From contig NZ_CAJSLV010000062.1 in NCBI RefSeq assembly GCF_907177275.1, positions 1-64,000 on the forward strand: a stretch of 64,000 nucleotides of DNA, read 5' to 3'. Source of the DNA: Actinacidiphila cocklensis. GTDB taxonomy: Bacteria; Actinomycetota; Actinomycetes; Streptomycetales; Streptomycetaceae. A program made the position numbers and the translations under genes. Every line of letters begins with the position of its first letter. The first letter of the stretch is position 1. A model generated the notes under the pieces. It saw only the letters and a list, made by a program, of their open reading frames with translations, was not told the DNA's origin and searched no databases. Below, one piece after another: positions 43,971 through 51,992 of this stretch.

Positions 43971-45377
43971 TTACTGGCCGGCGGCCAGCAGCTGGTTCGC
44001 CTGCGTCTCGGCGGACGAGAGCAGCTTGCCGATGTCGGCGCCCTTGTTGCTCAGCACTCCGGACATCACGGTGTCGAGCACGGTGTAGAGCTTCTGCGCG
44101 TTCGGCGGCTCACCCTTCACCGGCACCTGCGCGTCCACGTACGACTTGTAGTTCTGCACCGGCACGGTCGCGTACTGGGTCTTGTCCGCGGTGTCCGTGG
44201 CCTTGGACTGGCCGGTGAAGAAGAACGGCTGCGGCAGGCCGACCGGGATGCCGTCGGTCTTGTTGCGCGCGTAGTTGAACTGGCCCTTCTTCAGGGTCAG
44301 GAACTTGAAGTTGATCCAGGCGATGCCGGCCTTGATCTGGTCGGGGGAGTCCGACTTCTTGAAGAAGTAGTCGTTGCCGCCCATCAGCGAGGTCTTGCCG
44401 CCGGGGATCGGCGCCATGCCCAGGTCGTTGAAGTTGGCGCCGTACTGCTGGACCATGAGCTGGATGTCGTCGGGCGCGGCGAGGTACATGCCGATCTGGC
44501 CCGCGCCCATCGCCTTCTGGCTCTCGCCCCACTCCTTGCCGGCGCTGGCGGGCATGCTGTTGTCCACCCAGCGCATGTCGTGGATGGTCTGCAGGATCGA
44601 GGTGGCCTCGGGGCCGTTGAAGGCCGCCTTGGTGCCGTCCTCGCTGACGACGTTGTTGCCCGCGCCGTACAGCGCCGAGGTCAGGTGCCAGCCGCCCTGG
44701 TTGCCCGCGCCGTACTCGAAGAAGCCGTGGATGCCCTTGCTGCCCAGCTTGTCCTGGATGACCTTGGAGTCGGTCCTGATCTCGTCCCAGGTCGTCGGCG
44801 GCTTGTCGGGGTCGAGACCGGCGTCCTTGAAGATCTTCCGGTTGTAGACCAGGCCCATCGAGTAGTTGGTCGTCGGCAGGCCGTAGAGCTTGCCGTCGTC
44901 CTTGAGGATCGCCAGGACGTTGGGGTCGATGTCCTTGAGGTTGGGGACCGTCTTGTCGTTGACGTAGGCGGTGATGTCAGCGGCCTGGCCGGCGTCGAGG
45001 ACCTGGTTGAGGTCGGTGACGTAGCTGTAGAAGACGTCGGTCTCGGACGAGCCCTGCAGCTGGGCGGTGAACTTGTCCGTGTCCTCGCAGGGGAACGTGT
45101 CCTTGCTGTTGATCGTCACGTTCGGGTACGTCTTGTGGAACTCGGCGATGTCGTCCAGCCACTGCTTGCGCTCGGGCTTCTTCGTCGTGGGCGGCATGCA
45201 GTCGACGCTGATGGTCACCTTGGTCTTCGGGTCCAAGGGCGTACCGGCGCTGGAGCTGCTGGCCTTGCTGCCGCCGTTGTCGTCCTTCTTGTCGCTGGAG
45301 GAACACGCGGCACTCGTCAATCCGATGCCTGCGACCAGCGCGACTGCCACCAGTCTGCGGTAGCGGATTCTGCTCAT
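43971..45377 (-). CDS. malE: Maltose/maltodextrin-binding lipoprotein MalE
   Basis: A 468-residue extracellular substrate-binding lipoprotein. The signal peptide ends with the lipobox T-S-A-A-C, lipidated Cys25, followed by a Ser/Lys/Asp-rich linker. The mature part has the family-1 extracellular solute-binding layout: an acidic, aromatic binding cleft with DVFYSYVTDLNQ, LYGLPTTNYSMGLVYN, GNDYFFKKSDSPDQ and SAALYGAG-type loops. GAAGGG precedes ATG 45377. Its promoter, with MalR-like sites, lies in the 300-bp gap to malR. Confidence 0.93.
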   Translation of the reverse strand: MSRIRYRRLVAVALVAGIGLTSAACSSSDKKDDNGGSKASSSSAGTPLDPKTKVTISVDCMPPTTKKPERKQWLDDIAEFHKTYPNVTINSKDTFPCEDTDKFTAQLQGSSETDVFYSYVTDLNQVLDAGQAADITAYVNDKTVPNLKDIDPNVLAILKDDGKLYGLPTTNYSMGLVYNRKIFKDAGLDPDKPPTTWDEIRTDSKVIQDKLGSKGIHGFFEYGAGNQGGWHLTSALYGAGNNVVSEDGTKAAFNGPEATSILQTIHDMRWVDNSMPASAGKEWGESQKAMGAGQIGMYLAAPDDIQLMVQQYGANFNDLGMAPIPGGKTSLMGGNDYFFKKSDSPDQIKAGIAWINFKFLTLKKGQFNYARNKTDGIPVGLPQPFFFTGQSKATDTADKTQYATVPVQNYKSYVDAQVPVKGEPPNAQKLYTVLDTVMSGVLSNKGADIGKLLSSAETQANQLLAAGQ

Positions 45378-45492
45378 GATCAAACCCTTCCCCTGAACCA
45401 CTGCGCGTCATTGGACTGCGATCTGGGACCCCCGCGGCGCATGATGCACATGGTGTCCGGCGCAGGTGCGCGCCGCCGTCTCGGGTTGGCTC

Positions 45493-45545
45493 AACGTACT
45501 TAACCCGATAGATGTCCGCAAGATGTCGCGTGAATTTCGCAAAGA
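45493..45545 (-). promoter_or_regulatory. malE promoter with MalR-like sites
   Basis: On the minus strand TTGCGG (45516-45521) and TACGTT (45493-45498) are separated by exactly 17 bases and form a plausible sigma-70-type promoter for malE, with a leader of about 110 bases. The -35 box is part of CTTGCG, and a second TTTGCG lies 20 bp upstream (45538-45545 as CGCAAAGA on the plus strand). The same TTGCG/CGCAA words cluster at the malR promoter, so they are probably MalR-binding half-sites. The rest of the 300-bp gap (45378-45677) shows no gene. Confidence 0.6.
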
Positions 45546-45677
45546 CACGACTTGGTCACGACGGTCCAGGGTGCTGACTGTGCTGCGGAGACGACTGAGC
45601 GCGCAGCCGCACCGCGCCGGTACCCGGCACGGTGAACTGCGCGCTCTGCCCCGCGGACGGTCGTCCAGGGCTCCCCG

Positions 45678-46703
45678 CTACGCGTTCGTACGGGCCTCCG
45701 GATGCGGGATGCGGGCCGGGTGCGGGGCCGGTCCCGTGGAACCGCGTACTACCAGTTCCGGCTCGAAGAACAGCTCGTCGTGGTCGACCGAGGCACCGCT
45801 GATCTCCCCGGCCAGCAGGTCCACGGCGGCCCGGCCCATCGCCTCGATGGGCTGCCTGACGGTGGTCAGCGGCGGCTCGGTGCAGTTCATCAGCGACGAG
45901 TCGTCGTAACCGATTACTGACACGTCTTCCGGCACCGACAGGCGACGCCTGCGGGCCGCCCTGATGGTGCCGAGCGCGAGCAGGTCGGAGGCGCAGATGA
46001 AGGCCGTGATGCCGCGCGCCAGCAGTCGGCTCGCCGCGGCCTGGCCGCCTTCGAGGGTGAACAGCGCGTGCTCCACGGTCACCGACGGGTCCACCCGGCG
46101 GGCGGCTGCCAGCTTGCGCCGGGACGGCACGTGGTCGGGCGGGCCGAGCACCAGCGCGATCCGCTGGTGGCCCAGCGAGATCAGGTGGTTCATCGCCTGC
46201 TCCACCGCCACCGCGTCGTCGCAGGAGACCCGCGGGAAGTCGAGATGGTCGATGGCGGCGTTCATCAGGACGGTCGGCAGGTTGCGTTCCGCGAGCCGTG
46301 CGTAGTGGTCGTGGGGCGATTCGGCCTGGGCGTAGAGCCCGCCGAAGAAGACCACCCCGGAGACGTGCTGCTGGAGCAGCAACTCCACGTAGTCGGCCTC
46401 GGAGACGCCGCCCGCGGTCTGGGTGCACAGCACCGGGGTGAAGCCCTGCTGTGCCAGCGCGCCGCCGACCACCTCCGCGAAAGCGGGGAAGATCGGGTTC
46501 TGCAGCTCGGGCATGACCATGCCGACCAGCCGGGCGCGTTCGCCCCGCAGCTGGGTGGGCCGTTCGTATCCGAGCACGTCAAGGGCGGTGAGGACCGCGG
46601 CCCGGGTAGCGTCGGAGACGCCGGGCTTTCCGTTCAGCACCCGGCTGACGGTGGCCTCGCTCACCCCGACCTTCTTTGCCACCTCGGCAAGTCGTCGTGT
46701 CAT
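45678..46703 (-). CDS. malR: LacI-family repressor of the maltose operon
   Basis: A 341-residue regulator. The LacI helix-turn-helix is RLAEVAKKVGVSEATVSRVL (residues 4-23) with the hinge GYERPTQLRG, followed by a periplasmic-binding-protein-like sensor domain (IFPAFAEVVGGALAQQG, GYDDSSLMNCTEPPLTTV). The gene precedes malE in the order malR-malEFG-aglA known from Streptomyces. The minus-strand -10 box TAGAAT (46711-46716) is seven bases from the ATG and no ribosome-binding site is present, so it is probably leaderless. Operator-like CGCAA/TTGCG words upstream suggest autoregulation. Confidence 0.93.
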   Translation of the reverse strand: MTRRLAEVAKKVGVSEATVSRVLNGKPGVSDATRAAVLTALDVLGYERPTQLRGERARLVGMVMPELQNPIFPAFAEVVGGALAQQGFTPVLCTQTAGGVSEADYVELLLQQHVSGVVFFGGLYAQAESPHDHYARLAERNLPTVLMNAAIDHLDFPRVSCDDAVAVEQAMNHLISLGHQRIALVLGPPDHVPSRRKLAAARRVDPSVTVEHALFTLEGGQAAASRLLARGITAFICASDLLALGTIRAARRRRLSVPEDVSVIGYDDSSLMNCTEPPLTTVRQPIEAMGRAAVDLLAGEISGASVDHDELFFEPELVVRGSTGPAPHPARIPHPEARTNA

Positions 46704-46710
46704 GGCGTCG

Positions 46711-46798
46711 ATTCTAGTACAGGTGGCGCAAGATTCTTGCGGTGATTTTGCGGGATCTCTGCAAGTCATCCAAATTTTGCGAAACCTGGTCGACATAT
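46711..46798 (-). promoter_or_regulatory. malR promoter and operator cluster
   Basis: TAGAAT on the minus strand (46711-46716) is the likely -10 box. The palindrome CGCAAGA-T-TCTTGCG (46727-46741) covers the -35 region. Further TTGCG or GCAAG words follow at about 46748-46752, 46760-46766 and 46777-46783. This spacing of repeated words matches the clustered MalR sites expected in streptomycete maltose operons and predicts autorepression. Confidence 0.65.
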
Positions 46799-46874
46799 TG
46801 CTGCGTCAGGTCGTGATCCCTAGGGTGTCGGTCGTCACACCAGCGACTCCCGCCAGAAGGGACCCCCCCACCGC

Positions 46875-47603
46875 ATGAACACCAGACGTCACACTTCTGC
46901 CTGGCTCGCCTCGGCGACCGCCGCGGCGCTCGCCGCCGGCGGACTCGCCGTCGCCATGACCACGCAGACCGCCAGTGCCGCCCCCACCGCACAGGCCGTC
47001 TCGCCCTTCGCCGTCAGCGGCGGCGCCACCGTACCGTTCACCGAGTACGAAGCCGAGGCCGCGGCCACCAACGGTTCACCGGTCGGCCCCGACTACACGC
47101 AGTCGACCGTCGCCTCCGAGGCGTCGGGCCGCCGTGCGGTCACCCTCGGCGGCCAGGGCAAGTACGTCGAGTTCACCCTCAGCAAGCCGGCCAACGCCGT
47201 CGACGTGGCCGCGAACCTGCCCCGCGGCGCCTCCGGCACCGTGTCCGTCTACGTCAACGGCACCAGGATCGCCGGCAAGCTGGCGGTCACCTCGCAGTAC
47301 TCCTACGTGGACACCGGCTGGATCGCCGGCGCCAAGACGCACCACTTCTTCGACGACTCCCGGCTGCTGCTCGGCCAGGACGTCGCAGCCGGCGGCAAGG
47401 TGAAGCTCCAGCTCGACGCGGGCGACACCGGCAGCGCCACCGTGGACGTGGCCGACTTCGAGCAGGTCGCGGGCGCCGCCGCCCGCCGCCGTGCCGGGAG
47501 GGTCCGCCGTCTGCGGTCAGCGCTGCTTCGGCACCCGCGGCCTGCCCGGGCGCCGGGGGGCGCGGGTGAACGCGTCGCCGTCGCGCAGGTGCAGGGCACG
47601 TAA
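46875..47603 (+). pseudogene. Truncated secreted carbohydrate-binding protein
   Basis: The first 30 or so residues are a good signal peptide, followed by a CBM35/CBM6-like jelly-roll beginning EYEAEAAATNG and running through SGRRAVTLGGQGKYVEF, GKLAVTSQYSY and HHFFDDSRLLLG to VDVADFEQV. From memory this module is normally the N-terminal half of large secreted glycoside hydrolases or beta-helix proteins (GH87-like). Here, soon after residue 200, the frame becomes an Arg/Ala/Pro string that is antisense to the 3' end of the PucR gene, and it stops 87 bp inside it. The catalytic half is missing, so this is probably a deletion remnant. A deliberately short binding protein remains possible. Confidence 0.6.
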
Positions 47604-48770
47604 CGCGATCTCGGTGGCGAACCGCTGGTCGGGCCGGGTGAGCTGCTCGCCGAAGGCCCGCTCCAGGATGCGCAGCCGATAGCGCACCGTCTGCGGGTGG
47701 ACGTCCAGTTGCTCGGCGATCTGCGCCGCGGTGCCCCGGGTGACCAGCCAGATCCGCAGCGTCTCGACGAGCCGGGCCTGCTGGGTGGGCGTCAGGGCCG
47801 CGAGCGGCGCGAGATATCTGGCGGCCATCTGGTCGGCCAGCGCCGGGTCGCCCAGCAGCCACAGCGGCAGCAGGTGGTCCTCGCTCAGCAGCAGCGGGTC
47901 TCCCGTGACGGCTCCGCTGCCGGCCAGCGAGAGGGTCTGCCGGGCCCACCGCAGCGAGTCCGCCGCCTCGCCCAGCCCGGTGGTCAGGCCGACCGCGGCC
48001 CGGCAGCCGCCCAGCGCGTCGTCGAGGCAGGCGCGGCGCGCCTCGGTCAGCGGCCCGGGCACCAGCAGGTGCGGCTCGGGATCGGCGAAGTCCTGGAGCA
48101 TGTCCGGGTCCAGGGACTGGCGGCGCGGCCGGGTACCCGGGGCGAGCGCCACCATGGTCACCTCGTCCGGCAGCTTCCAGGCGCAGTGCTCGGCGAGTTC
48201 GGCCAGCGCGCTGCGGGCCACCGCGGTGCCGCCGAGGATGCGGCGCAGCAGCCGCCGGCGCCGGTTGTCGGGCTCCTCGCCCAGTTCCGCCAGGGCCTGG
48301 ACGTAGCCCTCGCGGGAGAGTTCCGCCAGGTCGCCCATGTAGGCGAAGAGGGCGTCGGCGAAGGTGAGCATGAAGCCCGCCGACAGGTTGTAGCGGCGGC
48401 CCACCGCGCGCACCCGGCGCAGCGCCACCTGGCAGCCGATCCGGTAGGCGGCCTGGAGGTTGTCCAGGCTGCGGCCCTCGTACGCCTCGTAGCGGCCGAA
48501 CCGCCGGCACAGGTCGTCGCGCTGCGACGTGGTGGCGGTGGGCGCGGCGACCCGGTCCACGAAACTGGCGATGCTCTGCTCGATCCCGAAGCGGATCACC
48601 CTGCTGTTCGGGCCTTCCAGGAGGTGCCCGTATTCGGGGATCGCGGAGACGATTTCAGCCGCCATCTCTTTTAAAAGACTTGGCAGTTCAGGACGCATGA
48701 TGGCGGCGAACTCCCGCGGTATCGGCCCCGCGATCTCCCCCTGATCCGGGACCTGTCGCATGAATGACAT
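47517..48770 (-). CDS. PucR/CdaR-type transcriptional regulator
   Basis: A 417-residue regulator. The N-terminal 160 residues resemble the RsbT-coantagonist-like or GGDEF-like sensor of PucR proteins (FRRPEL-like start, LQAAYRIGCQVALRRV). The C-terminus has the PucR helix-turn-helix: LVETLRIWLVTRGTAAQIAE and LDVHPQTVRYRLRILER. Members respond to purines, amino acids or sugars; the ligand is unknown here. ATG 48770 is favoured by an upstream G-rich box. Its last 87 bases overlap the antisense tail of the truncated CBM gene. Confidence 0.88.
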   Translation of the reverse strand: MSFMRQVPDQGEIAGPIPREFAAIMRPELPSLLKEMAAEIVSAIPEYGHLLEGPNSRVIRFGIEQSIASFVDRVAAPTATTSQRDDLCRRFGRYEAYEGRSLDNLQAAYRIGCQVALRRVRAVGRRYNLSAGFMLTFADALFAYMGDLAELSREGYVQALAELGEEPDNRRRRLLRRILGGTAVARSALAELAEHCAWKLPDEVTMVALAPGTRPRRQSLDPDMLQDFADPEPHLLVPGPLTEARRACLDDALGGCRAAVGLTTGLGEAADSLRWARQTLSLAGSGAVTGDPLLLSEDHLLPLWLLGDPALADQMAARYLAPLAALTPTQQARLVETLRIWLVTRGTAAQIAEQLDVHPQTVRYRLRILERAFGEQLTRPDQRFATEIALRALHLRDGDAFTRAPRRPGRPRVPKQR

Positions 48771-49225
48771 GCCTGTCCCCCCTCCCGTACCGCGTCATTG
48801 CGTCGGTGGTCTCGCTGCAACATAGACCAAATGTTCACGCTGCGCAGCCCCGCGGTTGCGCAAACGTTGTCGGCCGTGCGGGCGGCGGGCGCCGGGCGCA
48901 CGGCTCCGGGGCGGCGCGGAGCCGGCGCTGCGGCGGGCGCGATGCTCACTCGCGGACAAAAGGCGGCGGGGCAATGCTGCCTCGGTGACAGAAAATTACC
49001 CGACGGTAGGGTTCCGGGCGGAATCTTGGACCTGATTGTTGCGCCCCTCGGTTACCCGTGCGTAACGTCCAGCTCTGCGAGGGCACCCGAGGGAATCGGT
49101 GCCCCACGTTCCAGATAGCAGTCGCAGCCGAATTCCGCCATCGACGTGCAGTGTTGTGCGCGAAGAGCGCGGTTTCGGTTTATCAGGTACGTCGAACTCC
49201 TCGGACTCACGGAAGGAATCAGCCC
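48771..49225. other. 455-bp non-coding region with a promoter
   Basis: No gene is supported. The stretch separates the PucR gene from the divergent secreted-protein gene at 49226. It contains the promoter-like pair at 49039-49067, an extra TTACCCG at 48996-49002, and a leader of about 150 bases before the ATG with no fold that I can name. Confidence 0.6.
49039..49067 (+). promoter_or_regulatory. Promoter of the first secreted protein, with shared TTACCCG motif
   Basis: TTGCGC (49039-49044) and TAACGT (49062-49067) are 17 bases apart. The motif TTACCCG-N2-CGTAA-N-GTCC spans 49052-49070 and includes the -10 box. A near-identical motif and geometry precede the gene at 50156. Confidence 0.55.
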
Positions 49226-49858
49226 ATGCGCAAGCTCACCAGGGCGTTCACCGGGACGGTGACCACGGGCGCCGCGATCGCCGCGGTCGTCGGCCTGGCA
49301 GCCGCTCCCGCCTTCGCCTCCGTCAGCTCGGCGACGGTCAGCGGGAACACCAACGCCAACGGCTCCATCACGGCCACCGCCACCAGCCCGACGCTGACCG
49401 ACTCCAAGACCGGCGTCAAGCTCACCTGTGCCTCCGCCACCGCCTCAGGTACGGCGGCGAACGGCACCTACACGGCCGGCGCGCCCACGGCGATCAAGGT
49501 CGCCTCGCTGTCCACGCTCGCATGGAACCAGTGCACGATCAGCGGCATCGCCTTCACGGTGAAGGCCAACGCCACCCCGTGGAACCTGAACGCCACCGGC
49601 GCCACCGTCAGCGGTGCCACCCCCGGCTCCATCACCGGTGTCAACGCGACCCTGTCCGGCGCGTGCAACGCCACCGTCACCGGCACGGTCACCGGCAAGT
49701 ACACCAACGCCACGCACACGCTGTCGATCAACGCCGGCACCCTGGTCGTCTCCGGCGTGAGCGGCCTGTGCCTCGGCCTGATCAACAACGGCGACGCGGT
49801 CGTCTACAACGCGAACTACGTCGTCACGCCGGCCACCCTGGCGGTCAACGCGACCTGA
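49226..49858 (+). CDS. Secreted beta-rich protein preceding the mce locus
   Basis: A 210-residue exported protein: MRKLTRAFTG and a hydrophobic core ending APAFAS give a signal peptide cut near residue 32. The mature part is rich in Thr, Ala, Ser, Asn and Gly with alternating beta-strand patterns and has about four cysteines (LTCAS, NQCTI, SGACNAT, GLCLG) that could form disulfides. No anchor is visible, so it is probably released or bound non-covalently. GGAAGGA precedes the ATG. It has its own promoter and a 14-bp hairpin terminator, so it is monocistronic. Family not recognised. Confidence 0.8.
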   Translation: MRKLTRAFTGTVTTGAAIAAVVGLAAAPAFASVSSATVSGNTNANGSITATATSPTLTDSKTGVKLTCASATASGTAANGTYTAGAPTAIKVASLSTLAWNQCTISGIAFTVKANATPWNLNATGATVSGATPGSITGVNATLSGACNATVTGTVTGKYTNATHTLSINAGTLVVSGVSGLCLGLINNGDAVVYNANYVVTPATLAVNAT

Positions 49859-49930
49859 GACGGGCTCCGTTCGTCCGCGGGCACCGCAACCCGGCCCCGC
49901 GGGCGGGCGGCACTCCCTCGTCGTGCGCTC

Positions 49931-49965
49931 CGAGCCCCGGCGGGCACCGTCCCCGCCGGGGCTCG
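49931..49965. terminator. 14-bp perfect stem-loop after the first secreted protein
   Basis: CGAGCCCCGGCGGG (49931-49944) and CCCGCCGGGGCTCG (49952-49965) pair perfectly around a 7-base loop, 72 bp beyond the stop. There is no U tract, but the stem strength and position make a terminator the likeliest role. Confidence 0.7.
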
Positions 49966-50087
49966 CCGTCCCCGGGTGCCGCGCCCCCGATGCTCAGCCG
50001 ACGACAAGAACCGGCTGCGGGATTGTCATCGGTTGACAAGAAAAGCGCCTCACCGGGCACTCGCCGAATTCGCCCTCGTCGATCACT

Positions 50088-50116
50088 TGTACGGCCTTAT
50101 TACCCGCCCGTAATGT
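50088..50116 (+). promoter_or_regulatory. Promoter of the DUF6801-like gene, paralogous to that at 49039
   Basis: TTGTAC (50088-50093) and TAATGT (50111-50116) are 17 bases apart. The spacer and -10 box form TTACCCG-N2-CGTAA-N-GTCC (50100-50118), matching the promoter at 49039-49067 in 16 of 19 positions. The ATG lies 38 bp downstream. Confidence 0.55.
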
Positions 50117-50155
50117 CCGTGCGTCGCAGACGCGCCAGCCAGAGGAGTCCAGCCG

Positions 50156-51907
50156 ATGCGAGGTGCCGTGAACCTGCGCCGTGCGGCGCTGACCGCCGCC
50201 ACGGCGTCGGTCGCCGTACTGGCCGGGATGCTGCCCGGCACCCCCTCCGCGGCGACCGGCCCCGACGGCACCGTCGAACTCGCCTACAGCTGCGCCTTCA
50301 CCGCGGGCACCGGTCCCGGCACCGCGGACCCCTCCGGCGACCCCTCCGCCACGCCCGCTCCCGGCACCGCCGTGACCGAGGACGCCACCGTCACCGTTCA
50401 CCAGCAGTACCCGGCGACCGGCGCGGTCGGCGCGCGGATCCAGCCCGGCCCGCTGACCGTGGAGGTGGTCCTCGGCAAGGACGCCGCCGGCGCGGTCCTG
50501 CCGGACGGCACCGCCTCGGCCACCGCGACCGGGTCGCTCACCACCCGGGTCACCCAGGGCTCGTCCGCGGCCGACGCGGTCTGGCCCGGGCTCCGGGCCG
50601 CCTCCACGCCCACCGCGGACGGCCTGGACCTGACGTTCACCGGGAACGCCACCGCGCTCAGCGTCACCGCCCCGGGCACCGTCCGGTTCGACCTCGGGCG
50701 GTTGGACCTCACCGTGTACGCGGAAGCCGGCGCCACCGCCCCGCCCTCGGCGTCCCCGACGCCGTCGGCCGCCGGCGGGGCGTCCGCGGCCGGGACCCCG
50801 CCGGCCGGCGACGCCGCCTCCGGCGCCTCGGCGGACGGCTCCGCGAGCCCGGCGGCCGGCGCCGGGCCGGCCGCCGGCGTCACCGGCGGAGTGACCGCCG
50901 CGTGCACGCCGAAACCCGGCCAGTCCACGGTGATCGGCGAGGTCGGCGTCGCCGCACCGGCCACGCCCTTACCGTCAGGGGCCGGACCCGGCACCGGATC
51001 GGGGGCCGGCCGGGGCACCGCGATGCAGAAGGACGCCGCCGGCACCGCCGCGCCCACCACCCGGCACGGGACCATCGCCCTGGCCGCGCCCCCGCACTCC
51101 GACGTCTCGACCTGCGGCGCGGTGCCGACGGGCGACCCGGACCAGAAGATCCTGGACGCGCAGCCGCGTCCGCCCGGCTCGTTCAACATCGCCGTCGCGC
51201 CGGCGGACCGCCAGGCCGAGTGCACCTTCCTCACCGGTCTGTCCAACGTCGGCAAGCTGAACGGCGCCTCCGTCATCAACGACCTCAACGACCATCCGGC
51301 GCTGACGAACGTCACCCAGACCGGTGTGTGGATCGGCTTCCAGGAGGACGGCTCCCTCTACAGCGAGTTCGACTCCATCGCGACGCTGGACCTGCCGCCC
51401 GCCAAGTCCACCTTCCTGACGTTCGGGTTCATGCCCACCTCCGCGGTGATGACCCTGACCCAGGTCGGCCCGCTGACCCTGGTCATCGTCGGCAGCAGCG
51501 GCGACGACTACGTCACCACCACCACCGTCTACGGCAGGCTGCAACTGCGGCTGAGCCACATCGAGATCAACGGCACCCCGCTGGACGTCGGTTCCGGCTG
51601 CCGCACCGTGGCGCCGCTGGACCTCAAGCTGGTCGGCATCGACCTGAGCAACACCGCCGGCCACGGCGGCGTCCTCAGCCCCACCGACTACAACGAGATC
51701 GGCGGCGGCCCGCTCTCCCAGGACCGGCTCACCATCCCGCCGTTCACCGGCTGCTCCGCCCACGGGGACGACGTCGACGCGCTGCTCACCGCGTCGATCT
51801 CCGGGTCGGGCAACTCGCTCAACCTCATTCAGGGGCCGCTGTGCATCCCGAGCGCCTTCCTGAACTGCGACCCCGAGATCCCGTTCCCGACCCCGCCGCA
51901 CCGCTGA
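50156..51907 (+). CDS. Secreted DUF6801-like protein upstream of the mce operon
   Basis: A 583-residue exported protein. The signal peptide ends GTPSAA (about residue 34). About residues 35-190 look like a beta-sandwich domain that I associate with DUF6801 (VELAYSCAF at the start, TVRFDLGRLDLTVY at the end). A Pro/Ala/Ser/Gly linker (about 195-255) follows, and the C-terminal 300 residues have six or more cysteines and a jelly-roll-like pattern (TVYGRLQLRLSHIEING). AGAGGAG precedes ATG 50156. It sits just before the MCE ATPase and could be a secreted partner of lipid import, but I cannot show it. Confidence 0.8.
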   Translation: MRGAVNLRRAALTAATASVAVLAGMLPGTPSAATGPDGTVELAYSCAFTAGTGPGTADPSGDPSATPAPGTAVTEDATVTVHQQYPATGAVGARIQPGPLTVEVVLGKDAAGAVLPDGTASATATGSLTTRVTQGSSAADAVWPGLRAASTPTADGLDLTFTGNATALSVTAPGTVRFDLGRLDLTVYAEAGATAPPSASPTPSAAGGASAAGTPPAGDAASGASADGSASPAAGAGPAAGVTGGVTAACTPKPGQSTVIGEVGVAAPATPLPSGAGPGTGSGAGRGTAMQKDAAGTAAPTTRHGTIALAAPPHSDVSTCGAVPTGDPDQKILDAQPRPPGSFNIAVAPADRQAECTFLTGLSNVGKLNGASVINDLNDHPALTNVTQTGVWIGFQEDGSLYSEFDSIATLDLPPAKSTFLTFGFMPTSAVMTLTQVGPLTLVIVGSSGDDYVTTTTVYGRLQLRLSHIEINGTPLDVGSGCRTVAPLDLKLVGIDLSNTAGHGGVLSPTDYNEIGGGPLSQDRLTIPPFTGCSAHGDDVDALLTASISGSGNSLNLIQGPLCIPSAFLNCDPEIPFPTPPHR

Positions 51908-51992
51908 GCCCGCACGGCATGTCCCACCGTCACAGCCCCTCCGGCGGCCGCGACGCCGCCCGTCCGACCCCATCGCCCCCAGGGAGGTGCCC

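Noticed and set aside
48771..49225. A small gene or non-coding RNA in the 455-bp gap
   Set aside because: No frame has a ribosome-binding site with sensible composition, and no tRNA, riboswitch or conserved structure is recognisable by eye.
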